Positions 13,647 to 19,624 of a stretch of 19,624 nt of DNA are shown here, piece after piece. Under the pieces are notes generated by a model, which saw nothing but the letters and a program-made list of their open reading frames with translations, searched no databases and was not told where the DNA came from. Within the stretch, counting starts at the first letter, position 1. Every line of letters begins with the position of its first letter. The position numbers and the translations under genes were made by a program. Source of the DNA: Leptolinea sp. UBA1437 (lineage in GTDB: Bacteria; Chloroflexota; Anaerolineae; Anaerolineales; Anaerolineaceae); assembly GCA_002329625.1 (NCBI GenBank), contig DCTP01000001.1:1-19624 (forward strand). The letters run 5' to 3'.

Positions 13647-15599
13647 CTAAAGTTCATCAATATTATAAGGTACTTCGATAATCACCACATTTTGATAATG
13701 GATCAAAGCTTTTCGAAGGGTATCCGCCGCTCGGGCATGTAATATGGAAACCGCCGGATCATGACTGACAAATTGCGGGACGACAATCGTAATTAGTTCA
13801 TTCGGATTCAGTTTTTTCAGCAGAGATTCAATGTAGCCGACCAGAGGTTCGATCAAGACTCGATAAGGCGATTCCAGAATTGTAATCCGATATCCGTCTC
13901 CCCATTCTTGCCAGCTTTTCCTGAGTTTTTCAGCTTCTTCCGGATCCACTGCGACATGAACCGCGGTGATGTCATCTGAAATCGTTCGTGCATATCGAAG
14001 AGCTTTCAAAGTTCCCTGATGCACACCGCTAACCAGTAACAAGACTCGATGCCGAGTAATTTGAGTACCTACTTTTTCTCCTTTTTTAAGAGAAAGTTTA
14101 TAGGCTACTTTGGCATAATGCTTGTGAATTCGGGAAAAAATCAATACCAGAAAGGGTGTTAAAACCAGAACAAACCAGGCACCGCTGGTAAATTTTGTTA
14201 TTCCGAAAATCAAAGAAATCACCAGTGTGCAGAATGCACCGATCGCGTTGGCGAACATCTTGAAATGCCAATTTTTGTCATAAGTAATCGTCGAACCGTG
14301 ACTTTGCAGCTTTTCGCCCTCTTTCAATTTCCCGGCTTTGTGCCAACGTTTCGCCATCCCAAATTGCGAAAGCGTAAAAGAAACAAAAACACCGACCGCA
14401 TAAAGCGGGATGAGTCGGTTCACGCTGGCTTGGAATACCACGATCAGAAGAATCGCCATTCCCGCCAAAAACATAATACCCGTGGAAAAAACCAGACGGG
14501 AACCGCGCCATGCAAATCGCCGCGGCAAAAATCCATCCCGACCCAACATAGCACTAAGTCTGGGGTAATCCGCAAAAGCGGTATTGGCAGCCATAACCAG
14601 AATAATCATCGTCGAAGCGACGGTTATCAGATATGGGATTCCTTTTGAATGATAGATTGTCCTGGCAACTTGTGAAATATTCACTTCCATTTCAGACGGA
14701 ATAACTCCGGTCTTGACGGTCAAAAAGGAGACTCCCATTAAGAGTGTTCCTAGAATGACGGACATCATGATGAGTGTCTGACCGGCGTTTTTCGTTCGCG
14801 GTTCTCTGAATGCCGAAATGCCATTCGAAATCGCTTCCACACCGGTCAAAGCGGTTGTTCCGCTCGCAAAAGCTTTTAAAATCAGGAAAGTCGAAATCGC
14901 AACAAACGGACCGTCATGCTGTAAGGCTGGGGGATTCACAACTTGGCCCAGGGAACCGCTAAAATACTGGATTAATCCGATGATGACCATAATGCTCATC
15001 GAAACCAGGAATATATACGTCGGGATCGCAAAAGTAATCCCCGATTCCTTTACTCCGCGCAAATTGATTACCATCACCAAAATTACCAAGCAAACCGCAA
15101 TAATTACTCGGTTCGGGTAAAGATTCGGAAATACCGAAGTAAACTGAGCAACCCCGGAAGAAATGGAAACCGCTACGGTAAGAATGTAATCGGTCAACAG
15201 AGCCGCTGCCGCAGTCATCGCCGGATAGTCGCCTAAATTGTCTCGCGCCACAATATAAGCTCCGCCGCCATTCGGATAAGCATGAATCGTTTGTTCATAA
15301 GAAATTGTCAAGATCACCAATAACAAAACAATACAGAGTGTCAGCGGAATAACATATCCGAAAGCTGCCGTACCGGCTGCGGCAAGAATTAACATCATCT
15401 CTTGAGTGCTGTATGCCATTGATGAAAGAGCATCCGAAGCAAAAACCGCCAGCCCGATGACTTTATTAATGGTCTGGTGTTCCTGTTCAGCTGTTTCGAG
15501 AGGTTTCCCAATCAAAATTGTGGTGATGGAACGGGAAGGTTTGTAATCGGATTTTTTATGGAATAAATTATCTTCTTCCATAGGATTATGATCATCCAT
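13647..15599 (-). CDS. kimA: KimA-type high-affinity potassium importer (KUP-family, APC fold)
   Basis: A 650-residue inner-membrane protein: about twelve hydrophobic segments between 45 and 470 and a cytosolic C-terminal domain (about 500-650) with a nucleotide-binding-like fold (HRVLLLVSGVHQGTLKALRYA, DDITAVHVAVDPEE, ITIVVPQFV). KimA of Bacillus subtilis imports K+ with protons. The residues I recall as lining its K+ site (D36, Y43, D117, Y118, T121, S125) all occur here with a constant offset of 20: D56, Y63, D137, Y138, T141, S145, in VFASDALSSMAYSTQE and LLTDYILTVAVSISSG. The call is therefore K+ importer and not amino acid permease, though automatic labels often say APC permease. It starts an operon with two RCK proteins. 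A GAGG site lies about 10 bases before the ATG. No c-di-AMP riboswitch is seen upstream. Confidence 0.88.
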   Translation of the reverse strand: MDDHNPMEEDNLFHKKSDYKPSRSITTILIGKPLETAEQEHQTINKVIGLAVFASDALSSMAYSTQEMMLILAAAGTAAFGYVIPLTLCIVLLLVILTISYEQTIHAYPNGGGAYIVARDNLGDYPAMTAAAALLTDYILTVAVSISSGVAQFTSVFPNLYPNRVIIAVCLVILVMVINLRGVKESGITFAIPTYIFLVSMSIMVIIGLIQYFSGSLGQVVNPPALQHDGPFVAISTFLILKAFASGTTALTGVEAISNGISAFREPRTKNAGQTLIMMSVILGTLLMGVSFLTVKTGVIPSEMEVNISQVARTIYHSKGIPYLITVASTMIILVMAANTAFADYPRLSAMLGRDGFLPRRFAWRGSRLVFSTGIMFLAGMAILLIVVFQASVNRLIPLYAVGVFVSFTLSQFGMAKRWHKAGKLKEGEKLQSHGSTITYDKNWHFKMFANAIGAFCTLVISLIFGITKFTSGAWFVLVLTPFLVLIFSRIHKHYAKVAYKLSLKKGEKVGTQITRHRVLLLVSGVHQGTLKALRYARTISDDITAVHVAVDPEEAEKLRKSWQEWGDGYRITILESPYRVLIEPLVGYIESLLKKLNPNELITIVVPQFVSHDPAVSILHARAADTLRKALIHYQNVVIIEVPYNIDEL

Positions 15600-15672
15600 G
15601 CTTTTAATTCCTCAAATAAATTAAAAATGAATCATTTCTCATTCGAATACATCGATCCTTAAGCAGGAACCA

Positions 15673-15701
15673 ATTATACAATAGGAAACCGCTTAATTGA
15701 A
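15673..15701 (-). promoter_or_regulatory. Promoter of the kimA operon
   Basis: TTCAAT (15701-15696), 17-base spacer, TATAAT (15678-15673). The predicted start near 15666 gives a 5' leader of about 65 bases before the ATG at 15599, with no hairpin or short ORF of note. Confidence 0.6.
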
Positions 15702-15726
15702 AGAATCGAATGATCAAGGAAATCTT

Positions 15727-15757
15727 TATACCGGTTCGGAAAATCCGAATCGGTATA
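15727..15757 (-). terminator. Hairpin after ktrA
   Basis: TATACCGGTTCGGA (15727-15740) and TCCGAATCGGTATA (15744-15757) pair at 13 of 14 positions around a 3-base loop, about 60 bases past the ktrA stop. There is no strong T run, so it is a probable but weak intrinsic terminator. The gap 15600-15818 otherwise contains the kimA promoter and no gene. Confidence 0.6.
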
Positions 15758-15818
15758 ATAATTCTTCACAGAATAAACAGATCGACAGAGGACAGAAAAA
15801 AATAAATACGAATAGGAA

Positions 15819-16469
15819 TTATTTTTTCCCAGCTAATGTAAAAACTTTTTCCGAATTGCCAATTACGATAATGTGATCGCCTTCTTTAAACACATACTTA
15901 GGGCTCGGATTGGGATTCAAATTATTCTCATTCTTGATCGCAATAATATTTATATCATATTTATTTCGGACATCCAAAGTCTCAATCGCTTTATTGATCC
16001 AGCCGGGTAAAACCGGAATTTCATAAATGGAATATTCATCCGTCAGTTGATAATTATCGAAAATATTGTCTGCATTAAATCGAACTGCCAACCTTTCGGC
16101 AATTTCTTTTTCCGGATAAATCACTTCGTCTGCTCCGAGCTTTCGCAAAAACTTCGTTTGCCGTTCTCCTTTTGCTTTTGAAACGACATAATTGGCTCCC
16201 AGTTCTTTTAAAATTGAAGTTATTTCGAGCGAAGAGAAAAAATCTTCACCGATCGCTACAAAACAGACATCAAAATTATTTACACCTAAATTACTGAGTA
16301 CTGCTGGATTAGTGCAATCGCCATAATAAGAATCGGGGAATTTATCAGCGATCTCTTCAATCAAGCTCTGATTTTTATCTACCACGATAACGCTGTTACC
16401 AAGTTCAATCATTTTTTCAGCAAGATGCCGGCCAAATGATCCCATACCAATTACTAAAAAAGATTTCAT
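15819..16469 (-). CDS. ktrA: KtrA-type gating subunit of a potassium channel (RCK)
   Basis: A 216-residue cytosolic RCK protein that forms the ring opening the KtrB channel on binding ATP/ADP. TrkA_N domain: VIGMGSFGRHLAE (nucleotide loop GMGSFG, 8-13), acidic strand end VVDKNQ near 29-34, GDCTNPAVLSNLGVNNFDVCFVAIGEDFFSS, then VSKAKGERQTKFLRKLGADEVIYPEKEIAERLA, the classic KtrA C-terminal helix pattern of this domain. TrkA_C domain (about 140-215): YEIPVLPGWINKAIETLDVRNKYDINIIAIKN and FKEGDHIIVIGNSEKV. It begins 13 bases after the ktrB stop, so it is translated from the same mRNA. Confidence 0.94.
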   Translation of the reverse strand: MKSFLVIGMGSFGRHLAEKMIELGNSVIVVDKNQSLIEEIADKFPDSYYGDCTNPAVLSNLGVNNFDVCFVAIGEDFFSSLEITSILKELGANYVVSKAKGERQTKFLRKLGADEVIYPEKEIAERLAVRFNADNIFDNYQLTDEYSIYEIPVLPGWINKAIETLDVRNKYDINIIAIKNENNLNPNPSPKYVFKEGDHIIVIGNSEKVFTLAGKK

Positions 16470-16482
16470 TTTTCCTCGTCCC

Positions 16483-17826
16483 TTATCCTAATAATATTTT
16501 TTTTGAGACGCGTTTGAGCGGTCGTTCTTTTTCCTGTCTTGTAAAAATCATCAAGAACGAGATTCCGCCCAATCTTCCGCCATACATTAATAAAATCAAA
16601 ATGATTTTGGATATCGGTTTCATAAGGGCAGGCAGCCCCTTTGATAATCCGACTGTACCGATCGCAGAAAAACACTCAAAAGCAACATCGGTTGCACTAT
16701 AGATTTCTTGCGAACAAATCCACATCGTAGCGACAATTACTGCCAAAAGATAGCAGCACAATATCGAACTAGCTTGTTTAAAGGAATTCGATTCCAGCCT
16801 TTTTTTGAATATGGTTACATTCTCATAACCTCTCACCATAAAAAAGAGGTTGAGCATCAGGACAGCAAAGGTTGTGACTTTAATCCCACCACCGGTTGAA
16901 CCTGAACCGGCGCCGATTAACATCAAAATCATGGTTAATAAATTCCCGGGTTCCGATAATTTTGTCAGATCAATTGTATTAAAGCCCGCGGTTCTCGGGG
17001 TTGTCGCCATAAATAATGAGGCGAGAAAGCGATTGTCCGTCGTCATCCCTTGCATACTGAAATTCTTTTCAAAGAAAAAGTATACGAGTGTGCCGAACGC
17101 CAAAAGAAAAGCAGTTGTAGTCAATGTAATTTGAGTATGCAGAGAAAGACGTCGAAATCGGAATCGATTTTTAACCATATCACTCCAAACATAAAATCCG
17201 ATCCCGCCGATGACAATCAGCAGAATGATGGTCAGATTTACGATCCAATTACTTTGATAAGAAATTAAGGAAGAATATTCTCCTTTAAATCCCATGATAT
17301 CAAATCCGGCGTTACAAAAAGCAGACACTGAATGAAAAATCGCATAATAAATACCCTTTCCGATCCCCATTTCAGGGCAAAACTGGGTTGCCAAAAGGAC
17401 AGTCCCCGTTCCCTCAAACAATAAAGTCCCAAAAAGTATCCGCTTAATTAAACGGACGACTCCGCTTAATTGTAAATTCCCAGCCGATGTCATCAGCAAC
17501 TGGCGGGTCTGAATGCCGATTCGTTTATTCAATAGAATATAAGCGCCACTGACAATCGTCATCAAGCCGATCCCTCCGACCTGTATCAGCGTCAGGATCA
17601 CAATTTGACCGAATACTGTCCAATGTGTAAAGGTATCAAAAACGACTAAACCAGTCACACAGGTAGCGCTTGTTGCAGTGAAAAGTGCATCAATAAAAGG
17701 CGTCCATGAACCGTCTTTAGAAGAAATCGGGAACATTAATAAAATACTGCCCGATAAGATAACCAGGAAAAAACCTAAAGCAATAATTTGGGCGTTCGTC
17801 AGAAGAACTTTTCTGCGCGTTTTCAT
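16483..17826 (-). CDS. ktrB: KtrB/TrkH-type potassium channel subunit
   Basis: A 447-residue inner-membrane potassium translocating subunit built from four membrane-pore-membrane repeats. The four selectivity loops are visible: TATSATCVTGL (50-60), AFCNAGF (169-175), PRTAGF (277-282) and GTVGLSKGL (390-398), each with the central Gly. The intramembrane gate loop GAGSGSTGGGIKVTT lies in the third repeat (306-320). The protein ends in a short basic tail as in KtrB. Paired with KtrA just downstream it should give Na+-dependent K+ uptake. The ATG at 17826 has no Shine-Dalgarno; a -10 box in the 24-base gap to the antiporter gene suggests a second, possibly near-leaderless, transcript in addition to read-through from that gene. 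Confidence 0.95.
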   Translation of the reverse strand: MKTRRKVLLTNAQIIALGFFLVILSGSILLMFPISSKDGSWTPFIDALFTATSATCVTGLVVFDTFTHWTVFGQIVILTLIQVGGIGLMTIVSGAYILLNKRIGIQTRQLLMTSAGNLQLSGVVRLIKRILFGTLLFEGTGTVLLATQFCPEMGIGKGIYYAIFHSVSAFCNAGFDIMGFKGEYSSLISYQSNWIVNLTIILLIVIGGIGFYVWSDMVKNRFRFRRLSLHTQITLTTTAFLLAFGTLVYFFFEKNFSMQGMTTDNRFLASLFMATTPRTAGFNTIDLTKLSEPGNLLTMILMLIGAGSGSTGGGIKVTTFAVLMLNLFFMVRGYENVTIFKKRLESNSFKQASSILCCYLLAVIVATMWICSQEIYSATDVAFECFSAIGTVGLSKGLPALMKPISKIILILLMYGGRLGGISFLMIFTRQEKERPLKRVSKKILLG

Positions 17827-17834
17827 TCATGCTA

Positions 17835-17862
17835 ATTATATATGGATTTATTACTGCGTAAA
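17835..17862 (-). promoter_or_regulatory. Internal promoter of ktrB-ktrA
   Basis: TTTACG (17862-17857), 16-base spacer, TATAAT (17840-17835) on the minus strand, lying across the end of the antiporter gene. The -10 box ends 8 bases before the ktrB ATG, so transcription would begin at or just before the start codon. Confidence 0.5.
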
Positions 17863-18855
17863 GATGATATTAGCCAGTAAGTAAATCCCGAAGATTCCGG
17901 TTAATAGAATTCCCTCTCTATGGTTAATTTCATTTTGTTTATTATTGTAGGCGAAATAACCGAATATAGCTAAAACCACGATCATTGCCGGAAAATGGAT
18001 CAGATAAAAACTGTTCGGGATAGTTATTCCTCCCGGAATCACCGCAATTGATGCGCCGGTTACCAGTAGAATATTCAAGATATTGGCTCCCATTACGTTT
18101 CCGATCGCTATACCGCCATGGCCTGTTTTAGCAGACGAAATAGCAGTAGACAATTCAGGGACGCTGGTTCCGAAAGCCACAAGCGTTGCCGATATAACAA
18201 TATCCGATATGCCGATTCTTGTGGCAATGATTTCAGCGGAAGCGACCAGAACGGAAGCACAAAACGCAACAAAAAATGCCGAACCCAAAACGAAAAGGGT
18301 GGTTAAGAACAAGTTGGAATGAGATTCCAATTCTTCATAATCTGGAATCTCAATTTCCGGAGACTTTTTTTCCTGTGCGATTAAAATAAGCACATAAATT
18401 GGAATTAAAAACAATAAGACCCCACCCATCCATTGAGGAATCGTCCCTTCGCCAGTACGGAGAACACGAGGAATCGTCGGCAAAATCAGAATCAGGACAA
18501 CAATATTCAGAATACTTAATTTTTGCGAGGCTTTACGAGTTACGGGGATCGCTCCATATAAGGCGCCGACCCCTAAAACCAAACTGGTATTGGTAATGAT
18601 GGAACCGATCGAATTGCCGAGTGCAAATCCGAAATTACCCCGGATCGCCGACAAAGTGGAGGCGGAAAATTCCGGCAAGGTAGTACCAAGAGAAACGATC
18701 GTAGCCCCGATAACCATTTCTGGAACTTTTAATATTTTTGAAAGTTTCACCGCATTATCCACCAGAAAGTCCGCAGATTTGGATAAAAGATATAAGGAAA
18801 CTAATAAAATAATAGCAATTACAACAATATTTAACGGCATTAATAATTCAAGCAT
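17851..18855 (-). CDS. CaCA-family calcium/sodium antiporter
   Basis: A 334-residue inner-membrane cation exchanger of the YrbG/NCX-like type with about ten hydrophobic segments in two inverted halves. The two alpha repeats are clear: GATIVSLGTTLPEFSAS followed by GNSIGSIITNTSLVLG in the first half (about 50-95), and SATLVAFGTSVPELSTA followed by GNVMGANILNILLV in the second (about 223-267); the Glu of each GTxxPE binds the ions. A hydrophilic loop (about 165-183) separates the halves. It probably expels Ca2+ or exchanges it for Na+, which fits its place beside Na+-coupled K+ uptake. An AAAGG site lies about 9 bases before the ATG at 18855. Upstream is a leader with a short ORF and a terminator hairpin, so expression is likely attenuated. 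Confidence 0.93.
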   Translation of the reverse strand: MLELLMPLNIVVIAIILLVSLYLLSKSADFLVDNAVKLSKILKVPEMVIGATIVSLGTTLPEFSASTLSAIRGNFGFALGNSIGSIITNTSLVLGVGALYGAIPVTRKASQKLSILNIVVLILILPTIPRVLRTGEGTIPQWMGGVLLFLIPIYVLILIAQEKKSPEIEIPDYEELESHSNLFLTTLFVLGSAFFVAFCASVLVASAEIIATRIGISDIVISATLVAFGTSVPELSTAISSAKTGHGGIAIGNVMGANILNILLVTGASIAVIPGGITIPNSFYLIHFPAMIVVLAIFGYFAYNNKQNEINHREGILLTGIFGIYLLANIIFTQ

Positions 18856-18907
18856 ATCGAAACCTTTCTTATCAGCATTTTTGGGGCTTCCACTCCGTTC
18901 TCGGAAT

Positions 18908-18942
18908 AAAAAAATGGGAAGCCTTTATAAAAAGACTTCCCA
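18908..18942 (-). terminator. Terminator hairpin within the leader of the antiporter gene
   Basis: TGGGAAG (18915-18921) pairs with CTTCCCA (18936-18942), then CTTT with AAAG after one mismatch, 4-base loop; the minus strand continues with seven T (18914-18908). It lies about 50 bases before the antiporter ATG and after a short leader ORF. AAGTC on its 5' arm can instead pair with GACTT just upstream (18953-18949), an alternative fold that would open the terminator. Confidence 0.82.
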
Positions 18943-18959
18943 CCCAAAAAGTCCGAATC

Positions 18960-18995
18960 TTACCGTAATCGCTGTACGGTAACCGTAAAATCCAT
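18960..18995 (-). CDS. Possible 11-residue leader peptide of the antiporter gene
   Basis: ATG at 18995 to TAA at 18960 encodes MDFTVTVQRLR. It is included because its ATG stands exactly 6 bases after a TATAAA box, as in the two aromatic leader peptides of this window, and because a terminator hairpin follows. The ORF DNA can fold in two exclusive ways: TACGG/CCGTA near its start, or TTACCGT (18982-18976) with ACGGTAA (18966-18960). No amino acid is strongly enriched, so the signal sensed is unknown. Confidence 0.5.
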   Translation of the reverse strand: MDFTVTVQRLR

Positions 18996-19001
18996 AATAT
19001 T

Positions 19002-19007
19002 TTTATA
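19002..19007 (-). promoter_or_regulatory. -10 box upstream of the antiporter leader ORF
   Basis: TATAAA on the minus strand (19007-19002) with a weak TGGAAT 16 bases upstream. Start of transcription is expected at the leader ATG. The gap 18856-19142 otherwise has the leader, a dyad at 19051-19085 and no other gene. Confidence 0.5.
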
Positions 19008-19050
19008 TTTCGGTCAAGAAATTATTCCATTCTCTTGACAACTGATTTCA

Positions 19051-19085
19051 GAGACGGAATCTGTTCGACCGCTTTCATCCGTCTC
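19051..19085 (-). repeat. Inverted repeat between the kinase and antiporter genes
   Basis: GAGACGGA (19051-19058) and TCCGTCTC (19078-19085) form a perfect 8-bp stem with a 19-base loop. It lies about 58 bases after the kinase stop and could be its 3' hairpin, but it lacks a T run. A second small dyad, TTTCCGA/TCGGAAA, lies between it and the kinase stop. Confidence 0.5.
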
Positions 19086-19142
19086 GGTCTATCTTATCAT
19101 AATTTTTTCCGATTTTCGGAAACTATCGACGATTATAAATTT

Positions 19143-19624
19143 TTAACATTGAAACCCTTTGATCATTTCGGAAAAATTCCGGAATCGATCTCGCGGATCA
19201 AGGTCAAGCGCCTTCATAATGGAACGGTCCGCCTCTTCGGGAATATCTAAACCCAATTGAATCGGCGAAATCAAAGGATCCGATACCAATCGCTCGGTTG
19301 CTTCAGGCGGAATTCTGCCAGTAATCGTTCGATAAAAGACCGCTCCCATTTGGTAGATATCCGTCCAAGGCCCTTGCTGATCAAAATCGCTATATTGTTC
19401 CGGAGGAGCGTAACCGGGTTTAATGGTTAACGGAAATTCCATTATGTCCCGGCTAAACGCGAATCGCGAAGATCCGAAATCGAGCAATTTAGGCTCGCCG
19501 TTCTTGCACAGGAAGATATTATCCGGAGCGATGTCGCGATGAAGGAGTCCGGCTTGATGAACTTCCGCCAAGGTCTTCATAATCGGCAATAAGATCTCCC
19601 AGCTTTCTTCAAAAGAAATGCGGT
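19143..19624 (-). CDS. Eukaryotic-type Ser/Thr protein kinase, N-terminal part outside the window
   Basis: The last 160 codons of a protein kinase; the frame is open to the right edge, so the start lies outside. Visible motifs: catalytic loop LLHRDIAPDN, in which the Lys usual at HRDxK is Ala; metal-binding LLDFGSSRF; the activation segment end KPGYAPPEQY; WTDIYQMGAVFYRTITGRIPP (helix F) and the closing Arg of DPRDRFRNF. The protein stops soon after the kinase fold, so no extracellular sensor follows the domain. The HRD-I-A/S-PDN form is common in one bacterial kinase subgroup and does not by itself mean loss of activity. It could phosphorylate proteins recognised by phosphatase-like domains such as the one at 3606-6131, but nothing here links the two. 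Confidence 0.93.
   Translation of the reverse strand, partial: RISFEESWEILLPIMKTLAEVHQAGLLHRDIAPDNIFLCKNGEPKLLDFGSSRFAFSRDIMEFPLTIKPGYAPPEQYSDFDQQGPWTDIYQMGAVFYRTITGRIPPEATERLVSDPLISPIQLGLDIPEEADRSIMKALDLDPRDRFRNFSEMIKGFQC

Noticed and set aside
15600..15818. Search for a c-di-AMP (ydaO-type) riboswitch ahead of kimA
   Set aside because: The leader is about 65 bases with no extended structure; nothing resembling that RNA is present.
1..19624. tRNA, rRNA, CRISPR repeats, insertion sequences, attachment sites
   Set aside because: I looked for cloverleaf TTCRA arms, regular spaced repeats, transposase motifs and long flanking repeats and found none; the only sizeable duplication is the PF04392 pair.

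Overview
The window reads like an accessory-poor stretch of a low-to-moderate GC anaerobic bacterium. I suspect Anaerolineae (Chloroflexota): there is an NBR1-type Ig-like surface protein with a coiled coil and a Pro/Thr linker, a membrane-anchored degenerate PP2C protein, a eukaryotic-type Ser/Thr kinase, and promoters that appear to give leaderless mRNAs. That placement is inference; there is no rRNA or other marker here. I see no tRNA, rRNA, CRISPR array or insertion sequence, and no gap between genes exceeds 300 bases.

Layout: (1) 1-1717, minus strand: a PadR repressor, a polyferredoxin-like 4Fe-4S membrane protein and a small membrane protein cut by the left edge, read from a promoter buried in a perfect 20-bp palindrome. 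(2) 1745-2623, minus: an orphan amino-acid-type substrate-binding lipoprotein with its own terminator. (3) 2863-6131: a coiled-coil/Ig surface protein convergent with an 841-residue pseudo-PP2C transmembrane protein, sharing one bidirectional terminator. (4) 6278-9703, plus: an unrecognised protein, a MATE efflux pump and RNase Z. (5) 9796-12222, minus: two tandem paralogous PF04392-type substrate-binding proteins, each behind its own attenuator. (6) 12274-18855, minus: a potassium/cation cluster with a CaCA antiporter, KtrB, KtrA, a KimA-type potassium importer and two RCK/TrkA-type proteins. (7) 19143 to the right edge: the end of a Ser/Thr kinase.

The most interesting content is in the leaders of region 5. 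The first gene is preceded by a 28-residue leader peptide with six Tyr codons in an eight-codon run. The second is preceded by a 26-residue leader peptide with seven consecutive Phe codons. Each is followed by a strong intrinsic terminator and then the Shine-Dalgarno of the transporter gene. In each unit a segment just 3' of the aromatic codons is complementary to the terminator loop, and the two units differ there by a compensatory base-pair change. This is the layout of ribosome-mediated attenuation and predicts one tyrosine-responsive and one phenylalanine-responsive gene derived by duplication. In both, the leader ATG lies exactly 6 nt after a TATAAA -10 box, so the leader mRNAs are probably leaderless. 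A third short ORF with the same TATAAA-6 nt-ATG spacing, followed by a terminator, precedes the CaCA antiporter.

The region 6 genes work together as potassium import: KtrB channel with KtrA gating ring, and KimA with two cytosolic RCK-like proteins. The antiporter exports Na+ or Ca2+.
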